Below are positions 44,368-54,312 of a DNA stretch of 64,000 bases, one piece after another. Under the pieces are notes generated by a model. The model saw only the letters and a list, made by a program, of their open reading frames with translations. It did not search any database and had not been told where the DNA came from. Origin of the DNA: Branchipolynoe longqiensis (taxonomy: Eukaryota; Annelida; Polychaeta; Phyllodocida; Polynoidae); the NCBI GenBank assembly GCA_030323885.1, contig CM059200.1, positions 1,628,299 to 1,692,298 on the forward strand. Reading direction: 5' to 3'. Positions within the stretch are counted from its first letter, which is position 1. Each line of letters starts with the position of its first letter. Both the position numbers and the translations under genes were made by a program.

Positions 44368-44858
44368 ACAAACGACAAACATCATGGCTTCGCCATTGAT
44401 TAGCCATAGCTCAATCAACAAACAATCAAATATAAACCAATTAATTCCTCAGAAAATCAACAAAACCAAAAACCAATCAAGCATTTAAAGTACAAAATAA
44501 AGAATACCATCTAATGAGCGACTGACACCCGTGCAGTTGACAGATCACACCAACTTAAATGTCACATTTCTGACAATTTACCCTCTACTGTTATCTCATA
44601 TTTTTATCATTAACTATTGCTATTGTACTTTAACGTAATTGATTACTCGTTTGTTAAATCGTTCACATGACTCATATGCCCTCATTACATTTCATTTTCC
44701 CAATATATCGGGGCCTTCGCTTGTTCGCTTCTAGCCCGATGATACACAGTCAATGTACATGCCGCCGGGCGGGCAGCGCCCAAATAAATGCCTTGATTAA
44801 CCCGCTCATGCCTCTGAGTCAGCTGTGTCCGTGAGCAATGATCTACATTTTATTATAC
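44368..44858 (+). other. 3' non-coding region of the DIRS-like element
   Basis: It contains a GC-rich hairpin-prone stretch (GCCGGGCGGGCAGCGCCC), AATAAA at about 44783 and the conserved end block. The right terminal repeat seen in the deleted copy is not present. Confidence 0.65.
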
Positions 44859-44864
44859 ATAATT

Positions 44865-45150
44865 AATTTGGATACTGGTGTACTTATCAAACCTTTTTCG
44901 CCACATCGAAGGGAATACTGAGGCAATTTAATTAAACATGTTACTGCAGAAACCTGTCGCATCAGAGTTTTGGCATGCTTGCCAAAAATAATTGTGCATG
45001 TTCACAGTTCATATATCTCAAAAGTTAGCCATTTGAAATCAAAGTTACTTCAAACCAAAATAAGGTACATCGTAACGATCAAATAATGCACTGATCCCAG
45101 AAAATGACAGAAATTCAAAACTATCGGAATATTCAACTTTAACTCAATAA
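44865..45150 (-). repeat. Dispersed repeat C, copy 6 (longest)
   Basis: It begins AATTTGGATACTGGTGTACTT, a string also at 55555, and includes CTCAAAAGTTAGCCATTTGA and AAATGACAGAAATTCAAAAC. It shows that the family is at least 280 bases long. Confidence 0.65.
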
Positions 45151-45364
45151 ACCCACTTTACTAACTACACTAGAATTACACTAGAATATTTCTAACAAAC
45201 TGACATTTATATACCGCTTGCCTAACTGCAACTGAACATTAAAACTTACTACAACTTTACCAACTGAATACAGAAGATAACAATACTATGTAAATACTCA
45301 CATTGATCTGACTAATACATGATACTTCTGTTACCATATTTTCTTTAAGATTTATACTGCCTAT

Positions 45365-45657
45365 TATAGATAAGTCTGAATAGACTTGTTTTCACCATTA
45401 GACCGTTTGTCGAAAGAAAGCCAGAGCCTACAGTTTTACCAACCCAAGGGATTTTTAACCTCCCACACCACATAGACATGGTATGAGAGCAATTGGCCTT
45501 TGATGACACTGTAAGTTCTGCACAGCGGTGGAAATCCAAATTGGTAAGGGTGGATTCACGGGGAATCGAATCACTGACCTTCAGATTAGGAGTCCGACCT
45601 AGAAAAATGTCAGACACTCTAACCACTCCGCCACAGAGAACACCACTTGTTGCTATG
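45365..45657 (-). mobile_element. tRNA-headed SINE family D, copy 2
   Basis: Closely similar to 39035-39350. Head GTGGCGGAGTGGTTAGAGTG on the minus strand, B box GATTCGATTCCCC. Confidence 0.78.
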
Positions 45658-45734
45658 GAACTTTTGGGTTAGAGAATTGTATTGTGTTACATGGTGCAAA
45701 TTACTGTCCACCTTATTCTATATACTTTTTTTGT

Positions 45735-45820
45735 AAATAACCCTGAATTGAAAAATGGCTGGAACACCAGTGCTTCGGCACTGACCAAAGACTTATTCAG
45801 CAGAATAAACGAATTTTAAA
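45735..45820 (+). repeat. Hairpin repeat H, copy 3
   Basis: TGGCTGGAACACCAGTGCTTC, then GGCACTGACCAAAGACTTATTC and AGCAGAATAAACG. Confidence 0.7.
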
Positions 45821-45860
45821 CAAAAAAAACAACAACAAAACTGTTGCTCACTCCCATGTT

Positions 45861-46165
45861 CTGGACACATTGGCTGAATCGGTTAGAGTGCAGGGTCGGG
45901 AGTTCAAATCACAGCGAGTCAAACCAATGACTTACAGACTTCACACTTGTTGCTACCTAGCCTGGCACTCGGAATTGCTAGGATAAGACAACGGCTGGGT
46001 AGCTCAGGATCAGGAATCTGTGACTGAGTGAGATATCAGGTCATAGTGCTGGCAAATCGGTCTCCCAATAGGAGAGCTCTATAAATTGGCCACGCGCATG
46101 CACCATCACAAGTCGATGCCTGCCCTGATATGACGTTAGGTGTTGCTAGGATGTAAATCCCCAAA
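45861..46165 (+). mobile_element. SINE family A, diverged
   Basis: Head GGACACATTGGCTGAATCGG; the body and the tail TTGCTAGGATGTAAATCCCC are recognisable. Confidence 0.75.
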
Positions 46166-46429
46166 GTACACAACAGCAATAACGATAACACAAATGACAT
46201 TACTTATTACACTGATAGAATCCAAAACGCAGTACAGCTATAGCGCAGCAATCGTCGGTGTCCGTATTGGTCGGCTTGGGCCGGGCCTGATCTAACAACT
46301 TCCGGTTCTATCTGGCCTTTCCGGTGTGGGCCCGGGTCGGGCAGGGCGTGTCAATACGGTGCTGCTTAATGTGTTCATATTGCGGATAGCATTAGTCCTG
46401 TCAATACCGACACTTAGACCAAAGGTTCC

Positions 46430-46815
46430 CGCCTCGACACACACCCCTCCACCCGGCACCCCCTCACCTCTCGGCAGGTTTACTAACACACCACACCCCT
46501 CCACCGGCACCTCTTCACCTCTCAGCAGGTTTACTAACACACCACACCCCTCCACCTGACACCCCCTCACCTCTCGGCAGGTTTACTAACACACCACACC
46601 CCTCCACCCGTCACTCCCTCTCCTCTCGGCAGGTTTACTAACACACCACACTCCTCCACCCGGCACCCCCTCACCTCTTGGCAGGTTTACTAACACACCA
46701 CACCCTTCCACCCGGCACCCCCTCACCTTTCAGGCAGGTTTACTAACACACCACACCTCTCCACCAAACAACCGCTCACCTCTCGGCAGGTTTACTAACA
46801 CACCACACCTCCCCT
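46430..46815 (+). repeat. 52-bp minisatellite array
   Basis: About seven units of CTCTCGGCAGGTTTACTAAC, then ACACCACACCCCTCCACCC and GGCACCCCCTCAC. Confidence 0.93.
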
Positions 46816-46941
46816 GCCTCACTTCCGGTTCGCGATGATGCAGTCTGATACTTTGGCTGCTATTTTGTTTGCGAATGTTTGTGTATAATGGACACCATTG
46901 TATAGTCCATATGCATATCAAGTCGTCTCTTTCCCTTTTCA

Positions 46942-47440
46942 CAGCTTTTGGATGTATGTCACATATCTGGGCGTCCTTAGGCTTGTATTTGGTAGTTGTT
47001 CATTTAGACTATGGATGAAGCTTTTTCTTTCTGGTATGCATCTGTTTATTAGTGTTTGGTACCTGGGATGGTCATTTCTTCCTGTATGCGTTTCAATGTC
47101 CATTCCCACCAATTCACAGATTACCGGTGTGTATGTTATTTGTAGCATGATTGCTTGTGCATGTCGGAATTCCTCTGTCATATAAAGGAGCAGAGAATCC
47201 TTATTCTGGAATTGTGGAGTTAGCTTCCTCCTGCCTGTTTTGATGGTTGGGTCACAGATTCCTGTCATTATGTATACTTGGTCTAGCTTTTCTGTATTGA
47301 ATTTCTGGAGAATTTGGTCTACTATCCTGCTGGTCCCAGCGCCAGGATAGGTTTTTGTGTAAACCCTGAAGTTCTGGTGCCTTTTCCACTTCAGTTCCTC
47401 CACTATTTTGGGTGCGATAGTTCTTATCCTGGAATCTGTA
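46942..47440 (-). pseudogene. SGNH-hydrolase-like domain, retroelement-associated
   Basis: The open part runs 154 codons (MEELKWKRHQNFRVYTKT start) and a few upstream codons (DSRIRTIAPKIV) stay in frame. YTKTYPGAGTSRIVDQI and QVYIMTGICDPT resemble the second and third conserved blocks of SGNH/GDSL-type domains. ICELVGMDIET resembles a later strand. The nucleophile block (GDS) is not seen because the upstream part is lost or frameshifted. Such esterase-like domains are known in ORF1 proteins of some animal non-LTR and tyrosine-recombinase elements. The assignment rests on pattern only. Confidence 0.42.
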
Positions 47441-47509
47441 CATCAGGATCCTGTACATCAGGATCCTGGAATCTGTACATCAGGATGTAATCAGGATCTT
47501 TGATTCCAT

Positions 47510-47900
47510 GTTTCTGGGTTTGGGCGTTTTGCGTTCGGGATGTGTGTTGTTTATGCCCTCGCTTGGGCGGAAGTGTGGTCAAAAGTGTGCCGCATATGCA
47601 CTACAGCATGTGTGTGTGTCGCAAACAGATTTCGCTGTTTTGTGTTTATGTCCGCCTCCCTTGGAAATGCTTCAAAATTGTGCCGCCCATGTGCTACGTT
47701 GCTATTTACTATTTATTATGTTTGTTATTTATTATGTTGTTATCCTGGCCACAAGGCAGGATCTTTCATTTAATGTTTTTCGGTTGGGATGTTATGCGTT
47801 TGTGATGTTGTGTGTTGTTTACATGTCCTATGTGAGTATGTCGCAATACAGATTTTGCTGTTAGTTTTTACGTCCACCTCATAGGCTTTGTGTATTCTGC
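47510..47900 (-). repeat. Duplicated spacer between NADAR and SGNH-like parts
   Basis: The blocks around GTGTGTTGTTTATGCCC, TGTGTGTCGCAAACAGATTT and TATGTCCGCCTCC (47535-47660) recur in diverged form at 47800-47890. A short ATCAGGATCCTGTACATC duplication also lies at 47440-47480. It reads as locally expanded linker sequence. Confidence 0.5.
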
Positions 47901-47959
47901 TTTTACATAGTATATTATTTTTATTTTTATTTATTTTATTTTGTATTTTATATGGTACT

Positions 47960-48440
47960 TACCTCGAGATCTCGCAGTTTGCCCGGATGGTGTCCCTTCT
48001 TTTTTTGAGGATTTCACCCATTTTATTTTGATAACCTGGTTTGACTATTTCTCCTGCATCTGCATTTTGGAGGAATAGTCCTGTGCCCCAGTAGAGGCAT
48101 CTCCTGCATTACCTGAAGGCTTTCCAGGGCATGTTTAAGATCTTTTCCTTTAGCTCATAATTTTGTGTGAATTTGTCCATTACAATGGCCTCCATCACTC
48201 TTTCGTTTGTTTGTATCCAGTCTGGTGACTGCCATTATCTTTTCCTAGTGCCTTGATGCTGTATGGGTTTTCAGTTGCTTCAGTGAGCCGCATGACATCA
48301 AATTTATTGTGGTATTTAGCCATTACTGAGCAGTATTACTGCTTGGCCGAGTTGTAGATTTTGCCATCTTTTCCCTGTATTTTGCATTTGAAAAGGTTGC
48401 TGTAGGGGGTGTTGTGGCCCTGGAAGGAAATTCCGCAGCT
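47960..48440 (-). pseudogene. NADAR domain (YbiA-like), frameshifted
   Basis: The blocks, in order, are FQGHNTPYSNLFKCKI, KIYNSAKQ, NPYSIKALGK, RVMEAIVMDKFTQNYELK, GDA next to YWGTGLF, and NKMGEILKKRRDTIR. They line up with the whole NADAR fold as known from E. coli YbiA: the SNF-like start, the SEHYFQ-type helix, the MRRAL..KF helix, the DAYWGDG turn and the final NxLGxxLM.xR helix. About 160 residues, the usual size. Breaks: TAA after NSAKQ, a shift near 48210, and TAA at 48109-48111 with compensating shifts around GDA/YWG. NADAR proteins are N-glycosidases or ADP-ribosyl-guanine hydrolases; here the domain is part of a mobile element. Confidence 0.75.
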
Positions 48441-48506
48441 GTGTTCTCTTGTTGCTGCAGTCTCCAGGTTCATTCCTTCAACCTTCATGTTCTCAAATTC
48501 CGTCAG

Positions 48507-49170
48507 TTAGTATATTTTTCCTTCTATTTCAAAATGTTGTCCTCTCATTCTGGCTGTGGTTTTGTCATTCTTTTCCCACACCAGCATGTACATTTCCTGT
48601 ACCGTCTTTTCATTTAACATCTCCTTCTCGGTCCTGTCTGGCCTGAGTGTGACATTTTTTAAATCTTGTTTGTTGTTCAGTTTTTGCTTGTTTCTGAATA
48701 GTTCCCTTTTTTGGCTTTCCTTTTCTAGGTGGACTTTTATTCCGCTCGGCCTGGGCTCCTTTGGCTGCCCCTTAGTGTTGTCGTTGGGGTTTTCCTCATG
48801 ATTTTCCTTGGTTGTTTCTCCGGATTCGTCACTCTGTTTGTTTGGTCCTTCATTTGTTGTTCTTTTCCTGTTCTTTTTTCCCAGTCTGTAGCCTTTTTTT
48901 ACTACTGTCCAATCGAAGGAGCATTCCGCTTTTTTCAGCAGGTTTAAGACCATGCTTTCCACGGACTCACCTTCTTTTTGGGGGATGCCCTCTACGATTA
49001 TGTTTACTTTTTTTGTTTTCCACTGCTGGTTGCTGTAGCATTTCCACTGCCGTTTGTGGTAGTGTATATTTTTCGTTTGTTGTTGTATTGCCATCTCTTT
49101 TGTGTTCGTCTTTTTTGTTTTGTGTTTCATCATTGCTCTTTTTTTTAGTTTGCCTTGTACCAAGCACATT
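48507..49170 (-). pseudogene. Retroelement ORF1-like protein, coiled coil and RRM-like region
   Basis: 220 open codons. A Lys/Gln-rich helical segment is followed by KVNIIVEGIPQKEGE and VKKGYRLGKKN, then by PSGIKVHLEKESQKREL and LKNVTLRPDRTEKEM. This spacing is like LINE-1-type ORF1 proteins: an RRM with the GIP turn, a GR-G motif, then a C-terminal domain. A Gly/Asn/Glu-rich linker is inserted between the blocks. The frame ends at TAA 48507 but continues open directly beyond it into the NADAR part (EFENMKVEGMNLET). The stop is therefore probably a mutation. RNA binding is inferred from the family. Confidence 0.62.
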
Positions 49171-49501
49171 CCAGTGTTAGACAGTTGTATGCCATCTGTA
49201 ATTTGTTAAGTTCTTTTTTGAGGCTTTGGATAGTGTCTTAGGGTATTTCAATATTTATTTCACCATTCTCCATGTCAGCAGTATCCGCGTCTGTCCTGGT
49301 GTCATCTTCCGGTTTCAACTGACGTGGTTTTGTCTTAGCCTGATATATTTCATCTATTATCCAGTCTTTGATTATCTTTGTGATGTTTTCTCCCAGTATT
49401 GCGGTTATGACTTTTTCTTCAAAGTCATTTCCCTTTTGGGGGTTTGTCATTTTGTTGTCAGTTTTGATCCTCTGTTCATCGCCTGTAGCGGCAGCCGCCA
49501 T
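49171..49501 (-). pseudogene. N-terminal segment of the ORF1-like protein
   Basis: It starts at ATG 49501 (MAAAATGDEQRIKT) and runs 87 codons to TAA at 49238 (NIEIP). The same frame then continues open with a heptad-like helix (SLKKELNKLQMAYN) before a shift leads into the next segment. An acidic low-complexity stretch (DDTRTDADTADME) precedes the helix. The layout is consistent with the N-terminus and coiled coil of an ORF1 protein. No catalytic motif. Confidence 0.5.
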
Positions 49502-49599
49502 TTTAAATGGTCGGGCCTACCTTATTCGTTGTTGATATGTTTTTCCTTGGATTTCTTCCTTAGTATCCTAACAATGCATAATTTGCAGTAGTCCTGTTG

Positions 49600-49880
49600 T
49601 TCCCAGTGCTTAGATCTATGTCTTTGTGCACTTTCCTGGTAGTTAGCACTGTTATTTCATTAGTAATCCACACTATTGTATGGAACCTCCTTACACAGCG
49701 TGTGTCGTCGGCGCCATTTACTATTATACTTGGTGGTGGCGCCACTGGCAGCATTAGGTAGAAGGGAAATAAATATATACATATATATATACATCCATAT
49801 ATATAATACAATATAAATATATATATATAAGATATTCTGTACATTTATACTCACATAAATTGTTATATGATACAATGATC
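49600..49880 (-). mobile_element. Element-end module with 25-bp motif and double GGCGCC
   Basis: TTTATACTCACATAAATTG (49844-49862) lies beside (TA)n-rich sequence. A segment follows with GGTGGCGCCACTGGC and GTCGGCGCCATT, as in the DIRS-like terminal repeats. Confidence 0.45.
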
Positions 49881-49901
49881 GGAGGAAATGGCCAAATATT
49901 T

Positions 49902-50233
49902 AGCGGACGCGGTGGCCGAATTGGTAGAGTGCCGGATTCCCGTGCGAAGGTCAGGAACTCGAATCGCGGCATGAATCAAAGCGATGACTTATAACATTTA
50001 TACGTGTTGTTACCTAGCCTGGCGCTTGGCATTAATAGGAAAGGACAAGGACTAGTTAGCACAGAATCATGATAATGTGACTGTGTGGGATATCGAGTCA
50101 TGGTGCCGGCCGGCCCAGTCTCACAGTGGAGCAGCACTATAAAGTCACTATGAGTGCGCACTGTCACAAGACGGTCCCCGTCCACACATAAACTTAGATG
50201 TTGCCAGGATGAAAAGCAACAACAACCAACCAG
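49902..50233 (+). mobile_element. SINE family A with variant head
   Basis: The head GCGGTGGCCGAATTGGTAGAGTG and B box (GGAACTCGAATCGC) differ from the usual one; body and tail are typical (GTTGCCAGGATGAAAAGCAAC). Confidence 0.83.
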
Positions 50234-50689
50234 CTAAATAGATAAGGACCCTGCCTGGCTTCTGGTTCTACAATAGGTTCGAAAATCAGCTGAGTGAAAC
50301 AAATGACTTTAACAAATCATACTTGCAGTTGATCAACAAAATAATGTAACCCACCCGCCCATAGCAAAACAAAAAAGCTCTGGTGACGCAAAATTATGCA
50401 CTTCAACTTGTAAAAATATCCGGATTTTCGGTTAAGAATTATATATTGGCTGAGAGCATTATTATTCTTGGGTGACGGAGTGGGGATGATGTTATATAAA
50501 CTAAAAGTAATAATATCCCACTCCCATTATGACATGATATAAGCTGTGTGAAATATATGTTCATATATTATGCCTGAGATTAATGAAGAGATGTTCCTAT
50601 ATAAGAGGCAGTACATGATTGTTGAAATGTTTCTCTATGCATCCATAAAGAGTGCAATTGGAGAAAAGACCATTTTAACAGAGATCTAT
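50234..50689. other. Spacer with SINE head relic
   Basis: 50265-50335 keeps AGGTTCGAAAATCAGC and AAACAAATGACTTTAACAA. The rest is AT-rich and unassigned. Confidence 0.4.
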
Positions 50690-51330
50690 TGTAACTGTAT
50701 GCAGCTACCTGTCCCTACATGACCACTGGGTGGGCACACCAGCCTAATTTGCATATACACACAGGTCACCACCTGCAGCTGGGTTGAGTGACAGCCACCT
50801 CTACTGGGGGGGGGGGGGGGGTGCCACCCACCCTGACTGTGGAGGTGCCTGATTGGCTGGCTGTGGACTGCCCAGTCACCTGCATCCCATAGGCCCTCTG
50901 ACCACACTAGCCTCCAACCTGAGATCATTATTCTAGATTCTGCTTCAGACACACTGAAGAGAGAACACTCTACTCCTGGCTCTGGAGTGAGGCACACCTA
51001 CTCTTGAGCAGGAACCCCAGACACTCTGTCTGATGCTATCAACATTCATCTATTCCAATTGAGTGTGTGCACAGCCATAGGACTCCTGTCCCATGGGCTG
51101 TATGCACTGCTTTCTATACAGGCTAAAGTAGTAATGAGATTTTATGTGGCTAGAAGGTAAGGGGTGTGGATGATAGGTCACTGGTAGGTGGACAGGAGTT
51201 GGTGTTATTAAAGCACAACTTCTCCACTGTTTATCTGTGTGACTTGTCTTCATTATTCCTTAGCATTGGTTAATGAGTTGATAGATAAGTGATATGAAGG
51301 GGAGAGTCTTTGTAGTATTATCTGGTGTCC
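50690..51330 (+). mobile_element. Possible solo LTR
   Basis: A unique-looking block of about 640 bases. It has a CT/CA-rich body, ATTAAA at about 51207 and then TTATCTGGTGTCCCAAACGTGG at its right edge, which resembles an LTR end followed by a primer-binding site. No second LTR, protease or integrase is in the window, and the TG/CA termini are not clear. Confidence 0.28.
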
Positions 51331-51504
51331 CAAACGTGGCCGGGCATTCAGTAATATTATAATCTGTTACAACGACAATCATGATTCTGCTGCATGCAAA
51401 TAGCAGAATATTGTATTTCATTTCATTATTGAAGTGCGTGCTGACTGATGTACGGCGAGGCATTTTAAGCCAAGTGTATCGTATGCCTGGAGCTGCAAGT
51501 GAGT

Positions 51505-51570
51505 GATTGTTTGTTTGTTTATGTGTTGTTGTCTTACGTCCTAGCAACATCTAAGGTCATATCAGGTCGG
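51505..51570 (-). mobile_element. SINE family A, tail-only fragment
   Basis: (GTTT)n, then GTTGTCTTACGTCCTAGC to ATCTAAGGTCATATCAGG. Confidence 0.78.
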
Positions 51571-51792
51571 CCACCACCATTAAGCATGATACACAACGAG
51601 GAGCCGTCGTAAAGTAATATTGTTAGTCGAACGCCGCGGTTGCCACAGTTTCCCATATGGATTGGGAAAAATGGATATTGACATTAACGGTGTGTCTGTG
51701 AACGGGTGTTACAGGGATATCAGCGATTAACACAGGCCTGCGCAACTAACTGTTAGCCGACCATTTGTGCAGATATTTCACCGGATGTGTAT

Positions 51793-52214
51793 TTGTTTGT
51801 TGGAGTTTTACATCCTGCCAACATCCACGGTCATATCAGCACGGGCACCGACTTGTGACAGTGCGCACTCATGGCAGTGGACCAGACGGGATGGCCGAAT
51901 GAGTTTGAGCATCCGTCTCCCGTTTTAGTAGATCATGGGATGCAAACCCATGGATTTTAACCCTGGTCGAGTCAAACCGATGACTTAAAAATTGATACTT
52001 GTCGCTTCCTAGCCAGGCACTCAGCATTATTAGAATAGGGTAAGGACTGGTTGGTTCAGCATCAGGATAATGTTACTGAGTGGGATATCAGGTCATGCTG
52101 CTGGCAGCCTGGTCTCTCATTGCAGCAGTATAAAGTTGCCACAAGTGTGCACTGTCACAAGTCGGTACCCAACGTGATATGGCCATAGATGTTGCTAGGA
52201 CATAAAACTCCAAC
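51793..52214 (+). mobile_element. SINE family A: inverted tail piece abutting a full copy
   Basis: 51793-51876 is a minus-sense tail (TGGAGTTTTACATCCTGCC). 51880-52214 is a complete plus-sense copy (CAGACGGGATGGCCGAATG to GACATAAAACTCCAAC). A further minus-sense scrap lies at 52230-52290 (TTTATAGTGCTGCCGCACTG). Confidence 0.82.
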
Positions 52215-52489
52215 ATCTATCCATTAAAGAACCCATGGCTATTTTATAGTGCTGCCGCACTGGGAGACCGGGCCGCCGACAGTCCATGGTACAGCCACAC
52301 GGGCAGCCTTGACTGTTTCGCTGGATACCCTGGTGGCGGGACCGTGTACTAGCCAGTCACGTGGTACCAGGCCCGGCTGGCGTCACACCGCTAAGTTACT
52401 GGCGCCACGATTGATGTATTGATCATCTGCGCTAACTAACTTCTTACTCCCTCCACCAGAGGCGCGGATAGCTGACACCAGGTGGCGCA

Positions 52490-52790
52490 ACGGCAGGGTA
52501 AGAGGTAGCGAAGGGTGGTGGGACGGGAGGGGGGCGGGGGAGAGGGGAGAGGGGAGGGGGAGACGGGAGGGGAAGGGTGGAACTGGAAGTAAAGGCAAGG
52601 GAAGGGGGTAAGTGGGGACGGAGGGCAATAGAGCAGAAGGGAGGTGAATGCAGCAGAAGGAAGGGGAATGGAGGGGCATGAAGGGAGGGGAAGAGGAAGG
52701 GAAGGGAGGGAGGGGAAGGGGGGGGAGGGAGGAGAACGGAGGGGAACGGAGGGAAGGGAGGGGAACTGAACGGAAGTGTAGGTAGGGGAA
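52490..52790 (+). repeat. Purine-rich AGGGG/GGGAAGG tract
   Basis: Irregular GGGAGGGG and GGAAGGGG units, nearly C-free on plus. The minus frames are Pro/Ser-rich artefacts. Confidence 0.92.
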
Positions 52791-52792
52791 TG

Positions 52793-53044
52793 TGTTCGAA
52801 CCCTGATCGAGTGAAACCAATGACTACAAAATTTCACTTTGTCGCTTCCTAGCCAGGCGCTCGGCATTATTAGGATAGGGCAAGGACTGGTTTGCTCAGG
52901 TCATGGTGCTTGCAGCTTTGTCTCCCAGTGGGGCAACACTATAACGTCACAATGAATGCGCACTGTCAGAAGTCGGTACCCGTCCGGATATGACCCTTAG
53001 ATGTTCCCAGGATGTAAAACTCAAAGAAACAACCAACCAATCAA
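52793..53044 (+). mobile_element. SINE family A, head truncated
   Basis: It starts in the B box (GTGTTCGAACCCTGATCGAG), has a short body deletion, and the tail is GTTCCCAGGATGTAAAACTC. Confidence 0.82.
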
Positions 53045-53575
53045 CCATCTTGCACCATTGGGAGATGCAGGTTTAGGCGGGCGATAATGAGAGTTTGAGG
53101 TTGCCGCTATGTCACAGCAGGGGCAGCGTCTCGCGTTTATGAATTACTCATGTTGCTAAGCAACAGGCCACAATGCTCACTAGCCCTGTACACATATCTT
53201 GCTTGGTTATTTCTCCCGGTTTTTGTTTTGTTTTTACTGATTGTTTGTTTATTCTACTCATAATGGTTAAGTGCATGCACTTGTTTTCGTCGCTGTGCAG
53301 TAGTGGTCATAATCCATATGCATCGATTTCCTTCATCAATCATTTCTGTAACCTTGTTTGTGGTGTAAAATGGTATGCCCTTGTATATGGTGACAAATGC
53401 TTAATAAACCCACCAGTATCTATAGGATACCAACAAGAGAAACCTGAAGCTGAGAAACATTATGACCGACTCATGGACATCACTCTCACAGCAGAGAGCT
53501 AAATGGAGAGCGGCAGTCAAGTAATGAAAGCAGTCTTTGTCGCATCGCGACCGACAGCATGATGATGATGACATT
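53045..53575. other. Unassigned spacer
   Basis: A 109-codon open frame (53173-53502, plus) has no recognisable domain. Confidence 0.3.
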
Positions 53576-53785
53576 AGTTGATTAAACAGAGGCACTTTCA
53601 ATGGCGGACAATTGGTCTTCCCCATTCTACTGCGCCTTTCCCTATCCTTGTAATGCCGAACGCCAGACTACCTAGTGACCAGTATACATGTGTAATCATT
53701 GATTTGACTTGACCATGGTTTGAAATTTGGGGTTCGACCTACCAAATGGGAGGCGCGTGCTAAACTCACTCAGCCATCCCGTCTG
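53576..53785 (-). mobile_element. SINE family B
   Basis: GGACAATTGGTCTTCCCCAT to a head ending CTCAGCCATCCCGTCTG. Confidence 0.78.
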
Positions 53786-53829
53786 ATTGAAATGTTTGAA
53801 ATGATAATGAATTTGTTTGTTGGTCAAAC

Positions 53830-53905
53830 ATTTTATTCATCTAAACATACATTTCTTGTCATCGCCGAGGCACTGGTCTTCCGGCCATTTACAATACACT
53901 GATAC
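53830..53905 (-). repeat. Hairpin repeat H, copy 4
   Basis: TTTTATTCATCTAAACATAC, then CGCCGAGGCACTGGTCTTCC and GGCC. The stem is weaker here. Confidence 0.6.
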
Positions 53906-54312
53906 ATTGTACATAGGTAGAATATGAATTGATAATATTCGAACTTTGTGTACCTGTTCGACTTGGTGTTTGGTATTCTGGACCCATGTTCTCATCATTA
54001 CCACACTTGCTATATAGATAGCTCTTCAGTGCAAACCAATAAATTACCTACTCTCGTGACGTCACAGAATGGACACTAAATCCCTCATCTGTGCCCTGTG
54101 CGGTGGCCGCCATTATAGCGCAAGCAATACTCAGGTGGGCGATAATTAGGGAGATGTCATAATGGACTGGTTTATTCACCAATATAATCCCATGAAAATG
54201 CTAATTAAATCAAACTGCAGTCGTAATCAGAATAGTTTAAATAACCTCTTAAGGTTTCCGCTGTGTGTGCTTCATCCAACTGCAATGAGCCCTGGAATAT
54301 TAGCACATCCTG
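53906..54312. other. Unassigned spacer
   Basis: Nothing recognised. Confidence 0.35.

Larger units (their letters stand above)
39706..44858 (+). mobile_element. DIRS-like tyrosine-recombinase retroelement, long copy
   Basis: In order: a leader with a TATA-like box, gag (39900-41274), RT plus RNase H (41418 on), an overlapping tyrosine recombinase (43372-44367) and a 3' region ending with the block shared with the deleted copy (CTCTGAGTCAGCTGTGTCCG). DIRS-type elements integrate by recombinase and not by a DDE integrase. The inverted terminal repeats are known from the deleted relative but not found at either end here: the 3' side stops where dispersed repeat C begins. I see no DPPW-type adenine methyltransferase, which DIRS1 elements usually carry. 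The family could therefore sit between DIRS and MT-less groups such as Ngaro or PAT. It is not functional as read. Confidence 0.88.
46940..49501 (-). mobile_element. Decayed retroelement ORF1/gag-like locus with NADAR and SGNH-like domains
   Basis: Read leftward it holds an N-terminal segment starting at ATG 49501, a coiled coil, an RRM-like ORF1 domain, a NADAR domain (48440-47960), a spacer and an SGNH-like domain (47440-46942). Stops and frameshifts break it in at least five places. No RT is visible nearby, so it is a fragment or a 5' part. The order suggests one ancestral multidomain protein, or at least one transcript (inference). An element-end module lies just upstream at 49.6-49.9 kb. 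Confidence 0.6.

Noticed and set aside
39706..44858. Endogenous retrovirus or Ty3/gypsy element
   Set aside because: The recombinase is of the tyrosine type (R, HxxR, Y), the RT is followed by RNase H and YR, and no protease, DDE integrase or envelope is present.
47500..49591. Phe/Cys/Leu-rich plus-strand frames that look membrane-like
   Set aside because: They are complements of the minus-strand ORF1/NADAR/SGNH-like sequence.
53173..53502. 109-codon open frame as a gene
   Set aside because: No domain or context. Length is within what is expected by chance in 64 kb.
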